This document shows, piece by piece, positions 50,786 through 60,338 of a stretch of DNA of 64,000 nt; position 1 is the first letter of the stretch, and each line of letters opens with the position of its first letter. The position numbers were made by a program, and so were the translations under genes. Location of the stretch: positions 1 to 64,000 of the forward strand of contig JAVJSN010000006.1 in the NCBI GenBank assembly GCA_040219355.1, written 5' to 3'. This DNA comes from MH13 sp040219355. Its GTDB lineage: Bacteria; Pseudomonadota; Alphaproteobacteria; Rhizobiales; MH13. The notes below the pieces were generated by a model. It had not been told where the DNA came from. It worked only from the letters and a program-made list of their open reading frames with translations, and searched no databases.

Positions 50786-51862
50786 ATGATGACCAACGAC
50801 CCTTTGCTGACCGCCGCAGAATGTGCCCGCCGCCTTGGCCTCACAACCAAGGCATTGCGGGTCTATGAAACGCGTGGCCTGATCGAACCAAGACGCACCG
50901 AAAAGAACTGGCGCCTTTATGGCAGCCGCGAAATCGCACGGCTCCATGAAATTCTTATGTTGCAGCAATTGGGGCTGACGCTGTCGCATATCGGTGAGAT
51001 GTTGGCCGGCCGCCGGACAGACCTTGCCGCCGTGCTCGCGCTGCAGGAAGAAACCTTGCGAGGTCGGCAGGCGCGCATCGATCGCAGTCTGTCGCTGGTC
51101 CGCTCTTTGCAAAGCAAGCATGCCGGCGGTGAGGGACTCTCACTCGACGACATGATTACTCTGGCCAAGGAGACCGCCATGACCCAAACCGCCACAGACC
51201 CTGTTGCATGGAAACGTTACGAGCAGTCGCGTCCGCGAACAGCCGTTGCCATCGACCCTGCCTTGCTCACCGACTATGCGGGAAGCTACTGCATGACCGA
51301 TGGCTCGACGGTCGGCGTGCTGGTACGTGGCAAGGAGCTGTATCTACAATTGCTCGGTCAGCCCGACGTGCTGTTTCAGGCCGAGGGCAAGGATGCGTTT
51401 TTCACCACTGTCGTCGCTGCGCAGGTGTCGTTTCAGCGCGATCAGGACGGAAAGGTGAGCGCGTTGATGTTACACCAGAATGGCCACGATATGCCCGCTG
51501 AACGGGTCGGGGACGGCGCGTTCGCTGCCAGCCGCCACGCGCTTGAGGAGCGCATCGCCGGCAAGACCCCATACCCGGACAGTGAATCGGTCCTGCGTGA
51601 GGTGATCGACCAGCATGTGCGCGGCGCCATCGACTATGATCGCATGACCGCCCCGCTCGCCGACGTGGCACGAAGCCAGGCCGATCTGATCGAGGCTGAA
51701 ATGGAACGGCTCGGTCAACCCGGGCTGATCCAGTTCAAAGGCGTGGATGGCCTTGGCTATGACATCTACGAGGTTCAATTCGCCAATGGGCGCACTGAGT
51801 GGGGATTGTCCTTGTCTTCCGACGGCAGGATCAACGGGCTGTATACCCGCAACGCGGTCTGA
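50786..51862 (+). CDS. MerR-family regulator with a long C-terminal domain
   Basis: A 358-residue protein, far longer than the 120-150 residues of simple MerR proteins. Residues 1-75 hold the winged helix (TAAECARRLGLTTKALRVYETRGLIEP, read as two motifs). A coiled-coil dimerisation helix follows to about 125. The remaining 230 residues include SYCMTDGSTVGVLVRGKELYLQL, reminiscent of a DUF3471-type beta domain often attached to serine hydrolases, then an unassigned region. The ligand is unknown. Two adjacent ATG codons could start it. Confidence 0.8.
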   Translation: MMTNDPLLTAAECARRLGLTTKALRVYETRGLIEPRRTEKNWRLYGSREIARLHEILMLQQLGLTLSHIGEMLAGRRTDLAAVLALQEETLRGRQARIDRSLSLVRSLQSKHAGGEGLSLDDMITLAKETAMTQTATDPVAWKRYEQSRPRTAVAIDPALLTDYAGSYCMTDGSTVGVLVRGKELYLQLLGQPDVLFQAEGKDAFFTTVVAAQVSFQRDQDGKVSALMLHQNGHDMPAERVGDGAFAASRHALEERIAGKTPYPDSESVLREVIDQHVRGAIDYDRMTAPLADVARSQADLIEAEMERLGQPGLIQFKGVDGLGYDIYEVQFANGRTEWGLSLSSDGRINGLYTRNAV

Positions 51863-51884
51863 CACAGGACCGTCGAACCGGGTG

Positions 51885-52439
51885 CTAATCGACGATGGCG
51901 CGCAGCTCCAACTCACTGACGCCAAGCGCGAAATTGAGACCGACCTGTGTCGAGACGCTGAGCGGCTGCAGCGCAAAGGTTTCATTGGACCCGCCGAGTA
52001 GAGCGTTGGCCCCAAGGCCGACGCCCGCCGTCGCCTCGCCACCGATGCCGACATAGTTGCCCGCCAATGCGCCGGGCGCCCATAGATCCGTCGTCGGGGC
52101 GAGCACCGCCCAGGCGATGGTGCCCTGGCTGGTGGAACCGATGTCGATGCCAAATCGTGAAATGACACCGAAGTAGGGCTCAGGCGCACGCATGTCGTCG
52201 GCAGGCGAAAATGTACAACGCAAATCCTTGGTGGAGCCGAAAATAAATCCGGTGCCACCGTCGACGGCACATTCCAAAACGCCCAGCTCGACGCGCTCAA
52301 CGGCTTGACCGTTGGCTGGCAGGACCAAAGCAGCAGCGAACGCAAGGGTAGCGGTGGTGGCGGTCAAGAAGCGAGCACCGCTGAAACGTTCGGATGGCTC
52401 GGTTGAGGACTTCGATGAGAACATCGGCATGGTGATCAC
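51885..52439 (-). CDS. DUF992 exported protein
   Basis: A 184-residue protein with an N-terminal hydrophobic segment (FLTATTATLAFAAALVLPANGQA) that looks like a signal peptide and puts the start further upstream than usual. The body has LGVLECAVDGGTGFIFGSTKDLRCTF, ISRFGIDIGSTSQGTIAWAVLAP and GGEATAGVGLGANALLGGS, the DUF992 pattern. This family is restricted to alphaproteobacteria as far as I know, is predicted periplasmic, and has no known function. Confidence 0.85.
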   Translation of the reverse strand: MITMPMFSSKSSTEPSERFSGARFLTATTATLAFAAALVLPANGQAVERVELGVLECAVDGGTGFIFGSTKDLRCTFSPADDMRAPEPYFGVISRFGIDIGSTSQGTIAWAVLAPTTDLWAPGALAGNYVGIGGEATAGVGLGANALLGGSNETFALQPLSVSTQVGLNFALGVSELELRAIVD

Positions 52440-52510
52440 CTTTTCAGACTACCGTTGCCCCGGAAACGCCGGTGGCGACTATTGGTTCCGCCACCGGCCT
52501 TGTGGCGCCT

Positions 52511-54052
52511 CTATACAGCGCCTCCCTCAACCACTTGTCCAGGGTGGGCTTCGGCCCAATCGGCAAGGAACGCTGCCACCTCTGGATCCCCGGCGAGCTG
52601 GGGTGCACGCCGAGGCAGTGCCACACCTTCGTGCAAGGCAAGCTCAAGACATCCAACATAGTCTCGCAGCGCCCGTTGTGGGCAGTTTTCCGAGCCATGA
52701 ATGATGGTTGAAAGCAGCGTGCCGCCATAGCCATTGATGTGGGAAAGGTCCGGGCTGAGGGACAGAAGATAGGCCATTATATCCGGCAAGCCCTCCCAAC
52801 CCGCCACCTGGACCGCTGTTAGCCCGTCACTGTCCGGGCGGTCATGTTCCACGCCAAGCGCGACTAGGCGCTTCACATGATCGAGCTTGCCAGGAAGGTG
52901 CAAGATCACCCGAATGATGTCACGATAGGCGTCCGGCAGTTTGGCTGTGTCCACGAACACACCGGTGGTATCCTCCCCGTCAGCGGCCTTGGCCAGCAAG
53001 GCTTCTTCCGGCGTCAGATCAGGAACATCTCCACGCGCTTCGATCGCAAGCGCCAGATCGCGGTTGCCGAATACCCGGGCATACCCATAAGCCGTGCAGC
53101 CCCGATAGGTACGCGCTGGATCAGCACCGGCTTCAAGCAAAAGCTCAATCATCTCAGGCGGCGACATGCGCCGTGCCGCTTGGTGCAATGCCGGCACCAC
53201 CCAGGCCCGTTCGCCGTCGACCTCTTCATCGTTGAACTCGTCGGCCAACGCGCCCGCATCGAGCAGCATGCGGACGGCCTCCACATCGTGGAAATCCATG
53301 GCACGGAGCATCGCGTTGGTGCCTCGTGGGTCGGCGCCATGCTTAAGCAGCATTTTCAGGCCTTCATGATGGCCAAGTTCCGTTGCGTGATAGAGCGACT
53401 CGCCATCATTCGGGTTGGCACCATGCTCCAAAAGCCAGCGCCCAAGCGGCATGTTGTTGGCATGACCGATGGCCAAGTATAGCGGCGAGAGCATGTGGTC
53501 CGCCCCCTCGCCAACCGGCAGGCCGCGATTGACGTCCGCGCCATGGGCAAGAAGCAAATCGGCAATCGCGAGCATGTCGGCCTGGCGCTCAGGATAGGCA
53601 TGGATCATGCGTGAGCGCGCGAGATGGACAAAGGCTGGTGCTGGTCCAAGATCGCTCTCCAAACAGCCCGGATCAACTTGCAACGCTGTTTCCACGGCCT
53701 CGCGGCGGTAAAGCGCAATTTCCAGGCCGAGGACGCCATCGGCTAGATCGGGCGTGTCGGCGAGCAGCCTTTCCACCGTTTGGACCTGACCGTGATAGAG
53801 CGCGATCTTCAATCTTTGCAGTTTGGCGGCCATGTCCATGCCATGTAGCTCGACGGCGAGCTTCAGCGTGGGCCAACTGACAAAGTCGTTCTCCTGCGCG
53901 ATGACGTGCAGATAATCGGCATGTTTGAGGGGTGCGCCGTCCGGGCGTGGGGGGTGGATGCGCAGGCGCTGGCGGGCATGGGCCTCACCGGCTTCGAAAT
54001 CGCGTTTCAAGGCGCGCGCGTCGCGGCGCAATTGTTCTAGGGATTTAGTCAT
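52511..54052 (-). CDS. Ankyrin-repeat protein
   Basis: About 513 residues from ATG 54052 (MTKSLEQLRRDARALKRDFE). The longer frame to 54097 lacks support. The N-terminal 60 residues form a helical domain seen in a group of bacterial ankyrin proteins that start with SLEQLRRDA-like sequence. At least six ankyrin repeats follow, for example DLLLAHGADVNRGLPVG, WLLEHGANPNDGESLYHA, MLLKHGADPRGTNAMLRA and ELLLEAGADPARTYRG. No signal peptide and no catalytic domain, so a cytoplasmic protein-binding role is likely. Confidence 0.85.
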   Translation of the reverse strand: MTKSLEQLRRDARALKRDFEAGEAHARQRLRIHPPRPDGAPLKHADYLHVIAQENDFVSWPTLKLAVELHGMDMAAKLQRLKIALYHGQVQTVERLLADTPDLADGVLGLEIALYRREAVETALQVDPGCLESDLGPAPAFVHLARSRMIHAYPERQADMLAIADLLLAHGADVNRGLPVGEGADHMLSPLYLAIGHANNMPLGRWLLEHGANPNDGESLYHATELGHHEGLKMLLKHGADPRGTNAMLRAMDFHDVEAVRMLLDAGALADEFNDEEVDGERAWVVPALHQAARRMSPPEMIELLLEAGADPARTYRGCTAYGYARVFGNRDLALAIEARGDVPDLTPEEALLAKAADGEDTTGVFVDTAKLPDAYRDIIRVILHLPGKLDHVKRLVALGVEHDRPDSDGLTAVQVAGWEGLPDIMAYLLSLSPDLSHINGYGGTLLSTIIHGSENCPQRALRDYVGCLELALHEGVALPRRAPQLAGDPEVAAFLADWAEAHPGQVVEGGAV

Positions 54053-54239
54053 CGGTTTCCTCATCGAAACACCCGCCGATCCGCTGCGTTCGGGCATGAG
54101 AAATACCGGGATATGGTATCATATTTTGATCAAGAGGGGCGCCGATGACGGCTTTCCGCGGACCTGGATGCTGCCCCTAGCAGCGGCGCCTCTTTAGGCC
54201 CGAACCTGCGCGAGCGCAAGCGACCAAAGCAAAAAACGC

Positions 54240-55244
54240 TTAGACGATCCCGGCGCGCAGGCAGTCATGCATATGCAGCACGCCTTGCAGAATGCCGTCC
54301 TCATCCACCACCGCAAGAACCGTGATCTGACGCTCGTTCATCACGCCGATCGCAGCGCTGGCAAGCGCCGAGGGTTGAATGGTGCGCGGAGATTTGGTCG
54401 CAATATCAAGCGCGACATGGTCCATCAGCCCGACCAGATTGCGCCGCAAATCGCCGTCGGTGATGATGCCCTTCAAATGATCGGTATCATCGACCACGAG
54501 CGCGATACCAAGCCCCTTGGCCGTCATTTCAACCAACACATCGCCCATCGGTGCATCGGGTGTAACACGCGGCAATCCCGGACCATCATGCATGAGCGCC
54601 GAGACGGGCGTCAGGTGTGCACCGAGCTTGCCGCCGGGGTGATAGTCACCAAAACTCGATGCATCAAAGTCGCGCTCATTCATCGCGGCGATGGCCAGCG
54701 CGTCGCCGAGTGCCAGGGTGCAGGTGGTGGAGGTGGTCGGCGCCATGCCGATGGTGCAGGCCTCCGGCACATCGGGAAGCTGCAGGATGAGATCGGCTTG
54801 CTTGCCAAGCGAGCTGTCGCGCACCTTGGTTACCGCAATCATCGGGATCGCGAACCGGCGCGTGTAGGCAACGATGTCAGCCAATTCCCGACTTTCACCG
54901 GAGTTGGAAATCAGGATGCACAGGTCTTCCGGCGTGATCATGCCAAGATCGCCATGGCTCGCCTCGGCGGGATGAACGAAATGGGCCGGGGTGCCGGTGG
55001 AGGCCAAGGTGGCGGCGATCTTGGTGCCGATATGCCCGGACTTGCCCATGCCAGATATGATCACTCGGCCTTTGACCCGCAAAATCCATTGGACGGCGGT
55101 GACAAACTCAACGTTAAGCGCGCTTTCCAACGCGTCAAGGCCAGCACGCTCGGTGGCGAGCACGGTCTTGGCAGCATCAAGAATACTGTCTTGGTGCCCG
55201 GCATCAGTCGGTAAGGCGTTCTGTAAAGCGGACGGATTGGGCAT
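54240..55244 (-). CDS. kdsD: Arabinose-5-phosphate isomerase (KpsF/GutQ/KdsD family)
   Basis: A 334-residue protein. A SIS domain (residues about 45-180) has GKSGHIGTKIAATLASTGTP and ISNSGESRELADIV. Two CBS domains (about 210-334) follow, with VVDDTDHLKGIITDGDLRR. It converts ribulose-5-phosphate to arabinose-5-phosphate, the first step of Kdo synthesis for lipopolysaccharide or capsule. The length matches KdsD (328). It is not clustered with other Kdo genes here. Confidence 0.93.
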   Translation of the reverse strand: MPNPSALQNALPTDAGHQDSILDAAKTVLATERAGLDALESALNVEFVTAVQWILRVKGRVIISGMGKSGHIGTKIAATLASTGTPAHFVHPAEASHGDLGMITPEDLCILISNSGESRELADIVAYTRRFAIPMIAVTKVRDSSLGKQADLILQLPDVPEACTIGMAPTTSTTCTLALGDALAIAAMNERDFDASSFGDYHPGGKLGAHLTPVSALMHDGPGLPRVTPDAPMGDVLVEMTAKGLGIALVVDDTDHLKGIITDGDLRRNLVGLMDHVALDIATKSPRTIQPSALASAAIGVMNERQITVLAVVDEDGILQGVLHMHDCLRAGIV

Positions 55245-55537
55245 TAAGAAAAAGACCTTGGCTCTAAAAGGCAGTTTGAGCGCCTATCTAACTGATGGCG
55301 CACCCAAGCTCAAACACGCTTTTCAAAGCGACTTTCAATTCCCATCCCGGCCAAAAGAAAGAAGCGCTTAAGCGCCGGCTAGAGGCGATCACGGTTATTG
55401 GCTCGTATGTTCACCGACCATCACACTTGCGTGCGACAGTGCGCGAGCGCCTTGCTGCCTCTGCAAAAGCTTCATACATCTGCCCAGCGCGCTAGCATAT
55501 CCAGGCCGGTGCAAGATCGATCCACAAGGAGTCCACC

Positions 55538-55882
55538 ATGGCGCTCATTCGCTTCCCTATTCGCTTGCTCGGCCTGGCGTTGCTCGCCATTGCGCTGGTG
55601 CTGCTGGCCAATGATTTGGCCGCAATGGACTGGTCAAGCTTTTCGGGGTTCGCACCGGAACCGCTAGGTGCTCTGTTTTATGCCACCGTGCCTGACCTGT
55701 TGAATGGAACACAGGCTTTCATCCAGCGCTATATCTGGCCCTTCCTTTGGGACCCCATTATCCAGACCGCTCTGACTTGGTGGGATTGGGCGGCCATTGG
55801 AGGTTTTGGGTTGATTCTGGCAGTACTTGCGCGACGCCCGAAAGTTAAGGTCGATGCAGCGGCGATCGAAACAGCTGGCTGA
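55538..55882 (+). CDS. Small membrane protein of unknown function
   Basis: A 114-residue protein with two hydrophobic helices: IRFPIRLLGLALLAIALVLLA at residues 4-24 and AAIGGFGLILAVLA near 86-99. A tryptophan-rich stretch (YIWPFLWDPIIQTALTWWDW) lies in between. The ATG at 55538 follows AAGGAGTCC. Similar small PetM-like membrane proteins occur in Rhizobiales, but I do not recognise a named family. It stands between convergent or unrelated genes. Confidence 0.7.
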   Translation: MALIRFPIRLLGLALLAIALVLLANDLAAMDWSSFSGFAPEPLGALFYATVPDLLNGTQAFIQRYIWPFLWDPIIQTALTWWDWAAIGGFGLILAVLARRPKVKVDAAAIETAG

Positions 55883-55891
55883 TGTCAGCCA

Positions 55892-57406
55892 TTACTGAAA
55901 CATGCCCACCATTGCGCTCATATCGTTTCCGTTGAGCAGCACCTGGCCATCCTGCGTTAGCTCAAGATCAAACTCCTTGATATCGCGACCATCGTCATCT
56001 GTGGCATCGCGACCCATGGCTGCCAGAACCGAAACGAAAGCCGCACCGTCAGCTGCTTCGCCGCCCATCTGCTGAGCAAAGGCGATCATCTCTGGTAGCC
56101 CAGCAATCTGGAGGTCCAGATCAGCGGTGGCCTGCAAAGCGGCCTCGGCATCCGGCTGGATCGTACCTTCAGCGGCCACATAGCCAATGTCAGCTTCAAC
56201 GAAGAAATTCTGAAGCAGGACTTCAATTTCTGATCCCATCAAGATGCCCAAAAACTCCATCGGATCGATGTCTTGAAGGTTGGTCACAGGGTTGCCAACG
56301 CCTGCACGGCGCCCCTTAGGCCCGAACAATTCTTCATCACTGGGCGCGTCACCAAGATAGCCGTACAGTCGGTCGCTGAGTGCTTCGATGGGCGCGTCAA
56401 CCGCCAGCAGGTCAAAGGCAGCTCGCGTTGGGATGAGCTGCGCAAATTGCGGCGGCACATCCGTCGTGGCAATGTCTTGAACGTCGACAACAAACCCAAG
56501 CTGTGCAGCAGGAGCATCAAGGTCCGTCGCAGTCATGGATAGGCCGAACGCGCCTAGTGAACCGCTGACATCTTCGATGGTGAAGGAAAGTCCATTGAGC
56601 GCCATGCTGTAGGAGGCATCACCAATCCATTTCTCGCCCGCGTTGTCGCGCAGCACCTCAACAAAGCCCGTCAAAAACTCTTCGCTTTCGGGATCAAGGC
56701 CCTGAACGCGCTGCTGCAGACCAGCAAACAGATCAAGCTGTTGGCGTGCTGAGGTGCCCTCCAACTCAACCGCCTCAACGCGCAGCAGGACTTCCTCTGT
56801 TGGGATATCGATCCGAAGGTTCTCCAGGATAGCAGCTGTTTCAGAGTTAAAGCTGTGTTCACCGGCACCGGATGGTTCGGTGTCGACGGTCATGTTGAGG
56901 CGTCCGACCGTGATATCGCCGTCATGGCCCTGAACGGTGACCGACATATCCGACAGGCCGACATCAGCCTGCAGCGCCATGCTGTACTCTGGCGCGAACG
57001 TCATATCGTTCTCATCGCTGGAAAACGTGATATCTGCCCGATCACCGCTGTCGCGAGGATTGGTTACAACAATCGAGCCAGGGAAATCCCATTGCGCGCG
57101 CTGCCAGCCATTGTCCTGCGGTGTCACTTCCACCGCAAAGGCAGGCACTGCGATCTGCGCGTCCCCGTTGGAATCAATCGTAACAGCGGGAATCGACACA
57201 TCATAGCTGTCACCATCAGGAATGGCTTCAACCTCGCCTTCAAACTCGAAGCGGACATTGGGTGCGCTTTGAAACAGAAAATCCAATACCGCAGGTACCT
57301 GCGCCTCTAAAGCATCGGCACCGGCTTCATCAACGGTTTGGCCCAAGGCACCGGATGCAAGCAAAAGCGAGGTGGAGGAAAGCAAGGTGAGGCAGAGCGT
57401 GCGCAT
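55892..57406 (-). CDS. Exported protein of unknown function (DUF2125/YdgA-like)
   Basis: A 504-residue protein with a signal peptide (CLTLLSSTSLLLASGALGQ). The mature part is acidic and low in lysine, and contains beta-rich segments such as VRFEFEGEVEAIPDGDSYDV, and later GTIQPDAEAALQATADLDLQI. This resembles the DUF2125 or DUF945 (YdgA) families, which are predicted periplasmic and of unknown function. There is no enzyme motif that I can see. It converges on the small membrane-protein gene with nine bases between stops. Confidence 0.7.
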   Translation of the reverse strand: MRTLCLTLLSSTSLLLASGALGQTVDEAGADALEAQVPAVLDFLFQSAPNVRFEFEGEVEAIPDGDSYDVSIPAVTIDSNGDAQIAVPAFAVEVTPQDNGWQRAQWDFPGSIVVTNPRDSGDRADITFSSDENDMTFAPEYSMALQADVGLSDMSVTVQGHDGDITVGRLNMTVDTEPSGAGEHSFNSETAAILENLRIDIPTEEVLLRVEAVELEGTSARQQLDLFAGLQQRVQGLDPESEEFLTGFVEVLRDNAGEKWIGDASYSMALNGLSFTIEDVSGSLGAFGLSMTATDLDAPAAQLGFVVDVQDIATTDVPPQFAQLIPTRAAFDLLAVDAPIEALSDRLYGYLGDAPSDEELFGPKGRRAGVGNPVTNLQDIDPMEFLGILMGSEIEVLLQNFFVEADIGYVAAEGTIQPDAEAALQATADLDLQIAGLPEMIAFAQQMGGEAADGAAFVSVLAAMGRDATDDDGRDIKEFDLELTQDGQVLLNGNDMSAMVGMFQ

Positions 57407-57642
57407 GGACTGTCCTAGCGTGCAAATGAGAGTCAGCGGTCATCAAACCGTCAGCGAGAAGCGTTGGCCACCTTTTTCGCATGCTTCGCGTCACTTTGAT
57501 GGCATTGTGGTTATCCAATCGCTCCCTTCACACAGCTGTGACCGGCATCACAGCTTGTCGCGCCTTGACGCATCGGCGGCTGAGGCCCACCTGATGAGCT
57601 ATAATTGCAGCCCACCGGGCCAGACGAGAAAGGGCTTTTGCC

Positions 57643-58308
57643 ATGCTGAACCTTTTTGCTTCCCTCACCAAGAAAACCGAGATGCCAGCGACAGGTGAGG
57701 CGCTGGAAGGTCGAGATGCGCCCATTCCCACTGCCGAGACGCACTTTATCAACGGCCGACCACTCGCTGGCCCTTACCCTGATGGTCACAAAGTTTTGGA
57801 CGTGGGTCTTGGGTGTTTCTGGGGGGCGGAAAAAGCCTTCTGGTCCTTGCCGGGCGTGTATGTGACGGCTGTTGGCTATGCCGCTGGCGCCACACCCAAC
57901 CCGACCTATCAAGAGGTCTGCTCAGGTCGAACCGGGCACAATGAAGTGGTGCGCATCGTTTACGACCCATCCGTGACAAGTCTTGAAACGCTGCTCAAGG
58001 CCTTCTGGGAAGCGCATGACCCGACACAAGGCATGCGCCAGGGCAATGATGTCGGCACCCAGTATCGGTCCGGCATTTACCTAACCGATGATGCCGACAT
58101 CTCTATCGCTCAGGCGTCCAAAGCGACGTATCAGGACGCCCTCAACAAAGCTGGCCGTGGGCAGATAACGACTGAGATCGTCGAATCCGGGCCGTTCTAT
58201 TTTGCCGAGGATTATCATCAGCAATACCTCGCCAAGAACCCAAGCGGTTATTGCGGCCTTGGCGGAACCGGGGTTTCGTGCCCAATTGGTTCTGGTGTTT
58301 CGGCCTAG
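57643..58308 (+). CDS. msrA: Peptide methionine (S)-S-oxide reductase
   Basis: A 221-residue MsrA. The nucleophile is in LGCFWGAEKAFWSLPG near residue 63, followed by SGRTGHNEVVRIVYDP and FWEAHDPTQGMRQGNDVGTQYRS. The C-terminal resolving cysteine is in YCGLGGTGVSCP. It reduces (S)-methionine sulfoxide in proteins using thioredoxin. The length matches the longer E. coli-type MsrA (212) with a similar N-terminal extension. It diverges from the exported unknown at 57406. Confidence 0.95.
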   Translation: MLNLFASLTKKTEMPATGEALEGRDAPIPTAETHFINGRPLAGPYPDGHKVLDVGLGCFWGAEKAFWSLPGVYVTAVGYAAGATPNPTYQEVCSGRTGHNEVVRIVYDPSVTSLETLLKAFWEAHDPTQGMRQGNDVGTQYRSGIYLTDDADISIAQASKATYQDALNKAGRGQITTEIVESGPFYFAEDYHQQYLAKNPSGYCGLGGTGVSCPIGSGVSA

Positions 58309-58351
58309 AAACAGTTGATCTGAAAGAACAGAGCGTTAGGCAGAGTTAGCT

Positions 58352-59308
58352 TCAGTTCGCTACAAGCACTTGGCTGCATGCTGCGGGCAAGTCTGCCAGC
58401 ATCGTTTCCGGTCTTGGTCGCGCCGGCGTATCGCTGGGTTGCCAAGGCTCTGGACCAAGCCACCACGCCAATTCTTCACCACACCCGTCGCCGGCAGGCG
58501 GCGGGTTTTGGTTCGCGCAGCCTTCCATGCCTGCCGGGCAGCTAAGGCGTACGTGGAAATGGTAATGGTGACCGTACCAAGGGCGTACACGGCGCAGCCA
58601 AGAGCGGTCAGCCCCCTGGCTTTCCCAAGCACACAATTGTTCTTTTATCGCTGGGTGCACGAAAATGCGCGCTACACGATCATCGCTGGCCGCGCGTCGA
58701 ATGATGCGCGCATGGCTTTCGCTCCATCGCTCGGCACTGATCGTGCGCGTGCCATCTTGCAGCATAGATATAGCAGAGATTTCCTCGCGTTCCTGACGGC
58801 TGAGTGTTCGGTCCGGCATTGGGGTGAGCCAGATATCCGCGTCCAGCCCAATCTGGTGAGAGCTGTGGCCGGTGAGCATAGGGCCGCCACGCGGCTGGCT
58901 CATATCGCCGACCAAAAGGCCGTTCCAACCCTCTTGCTCGCGCCCGGCAACGGCCAGCTGCTGGAGAAATTCCACAAGTGCCGGATGACCCCAATTGCGA
59001 TTTCGCGACAGGCGCATCGCCTGCCAAGCAGGGCCATCCACGGCAAGCGGAACCGCACCAGCCAGGCAACCGCGCGCGTAGCCGCCGATAGAGCGGGCTT
59101 GCAATGGCGCAGGCGTCGGCTCGCGGCCAAAGAGCTGACGAGCGGGCGTTGTGTTGGTCGACACCTGAACCGGCAATACCGCTTCGGGCTCCACATCCGG
59201 CCGCGCCATCGGATTGGGAACGGGTGTTGCTTGCGCCCAAGTCGCGCTAGGAGCGCCGACTGCCAGAGCGGCAAGCAGTGTCAAGGTTGCCAAAGCGCAG
59301 TTGGGCAT
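58352..59308 (-). CDS. mepA: Penicillin-insensitive murein endopeptidase
   Basis: A 318-residue protein with a signal peptide (LATLTLLAALAVGAPSATWA). The zinc site residues lie in HSSHQIGLDADIWLTPMP, and the catalytic/zinc histidines in GHHYHFHVRLSCPAG. The region VAVDGPAWQAMRLSRNRNWGHP precedes it. It cleaves D-alanyl-meso-diaminopimelyl cross-links in the periplasm. Length and motifs match MepA. The C-terminal 50 residues are proline-rich. Confidence 0.93.
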   Translation of the reverse strand: MPNCALATLTLLAALAVGAPSATWAQATPVPNPMARPDVEPEAVLPVQVSTNTTPARQLFGREPTPAPLQARSIGGYARGCLAGAVPLAVDGPAWQAMRLSRNRNWGHPALVEFLQQLAVAGREQEGWNGLLVGDMSQPRGGPMLTGHSSHQIGLDADIWLTPMPDRTLSRQEREEISAISMLQDGTRTISAERWSESHARIIRRAASDDRVARIFVHPAIKEQLCAWESQGADRSWLRRVRPWYGHHYHFHVRLSCPAGMEGCANQNPPPAGDGCGEELAWWLGPEPWQPSDTPARPRPETMLADLPAACSQVLVAN

Positions 59309-60338
59309 GGGTCACACCAGAGAATCATCCACCTGATCGCAGTTAGCATGCGATGAGATTGTGGACTCGTCGAGACCTGCATGGCCATCATAGAGTGCTT
59401 GGTGGCGGCGGTGGTGGTTTGCGTATGTGTGCTTCGTGGCGCCGGAGCATTCTTGATCGTGACGCTGCCCCCTTAGAACGGGCCAATTTGGTGTTCGTAA
59501 TCCGTCCGAGATTCAGGCCTCCAAACGCTCCGATGAAGACGCTTCCAATTGGAGAGGCCAGCCCATGTCACCTGCCAAACTTGGTTTCATCATCGAAGTA
59601 TCGGTAACCAGAAGACCTACACATAGGGCTGGTACAAATGCCAACGGCTTTACACAAACAAACATATGAAACCTCACACGCTTGTTACGCAGAATGGATC
59701 GTTCGGAACCAATTGAGCGCCGCAATCCATCCAATCTCGCGAAGAAATTAGCAGTCTGTCGGGACGAGTGTGACGTGCTGATCTTCGAGAACGCGGCGTG
59801 TTTGGATGTACACAGCGTCATGGTGTTGGTGAACAACCAGACTGCCATCAACCTGCGGATTGTCTGACCAGCTACATGACGCGGAGGCAACGTGGTGCCC
59901 GCGTGCATTGTATTCCACCAAAGCGGGAACACGTTGGGCGATGAAGCAACGATCCCGGTTGATATGTTCATCTTCAGTGAACGTGCACGCCTCACTTGTC
60001 GCAACAGAAGCAACCATACCACCTAGTGCGACAGAACCAACTAATTCGTATTTTGTAAGAGAGAAAATTATGAACGTTTGCTTATTATAATTATTTCTTT
60101 GATACATTATTGCCGCACAAAATACATCAAATATAATATATTAAATTTTGTCAAACCGCGTAGTTTTTTGGTTCAATTTTTTCTATTCAACCGGCTTAGT
60201 TTTTTCTGTCTAATTTTCATGAGTTTTCTTCACGTATGTTGCACCTATTCAAAATGATATCTACGTTCATTGGATGTACTTTCTCTCGACCCCTCTGCTC
60301 ACCGACATACAACCGTTCGCTCAGGTGGATGCTGCCGC
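59309..60338. other. Gap of about 1 kb with an AT-rich island and one possible small gene
   Basis: The part 59309-59747 contains no gene I can support. A possible small exported protein runs from 60107 to 59748. Positions 60060-60270 are very AT-rich and hold an imperfect direct repeat, about 30 bases long, at 60151-60180 and 60187-60217 (36-base period; shared TCAA-CCG-n-TAGTTTTTT). The promoter for the lipoprotein gene presumably lies here. Confidence 0.5.
59748..60107 (-). CDS. Possible small secreted cysteine-containing protein
   Basis: A 119-residue frame from an ATG at 60107. Residues 12-42 are hydrophobic and end in ASVATSEAC, like a signal peptide with cleavage before or after SEA. 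Four cysteines follow in the predicted mature part (EACTF, DRCFI, ASCSW, and C-terminal PTDC), enough for two disulfides. Composition is less GC-rich than surrounding genes. The ribosome binding site is poor and I recognise no family. It may be real but the evidence is thin. Confidence 0.35.
   Translation of the reverse strand: MYQRNNYNKQTFIIFSLTKYELVGSVALGGMVASVATSEACTFTEDEHINRDRCFIAQRVPALVEYNARGHHVASASCSWSDNPQVDGSLVVHQHHDAVYIQTRRVLEDQHVTLVPTDC

Noticed and set aside
54267..55214. Plus-strand frame of 315 codons opposite kdsD
   Set aside because: Antisense artefact; the minus strand encodes SIS and CBS domains.
58370..59356. Plus-strand frame of 328 codons opposite mepA
   Set aside because: mepA motifs on the minus strand are unambiguous, and the opposite frame has low-complexity arginine-rich sequence.
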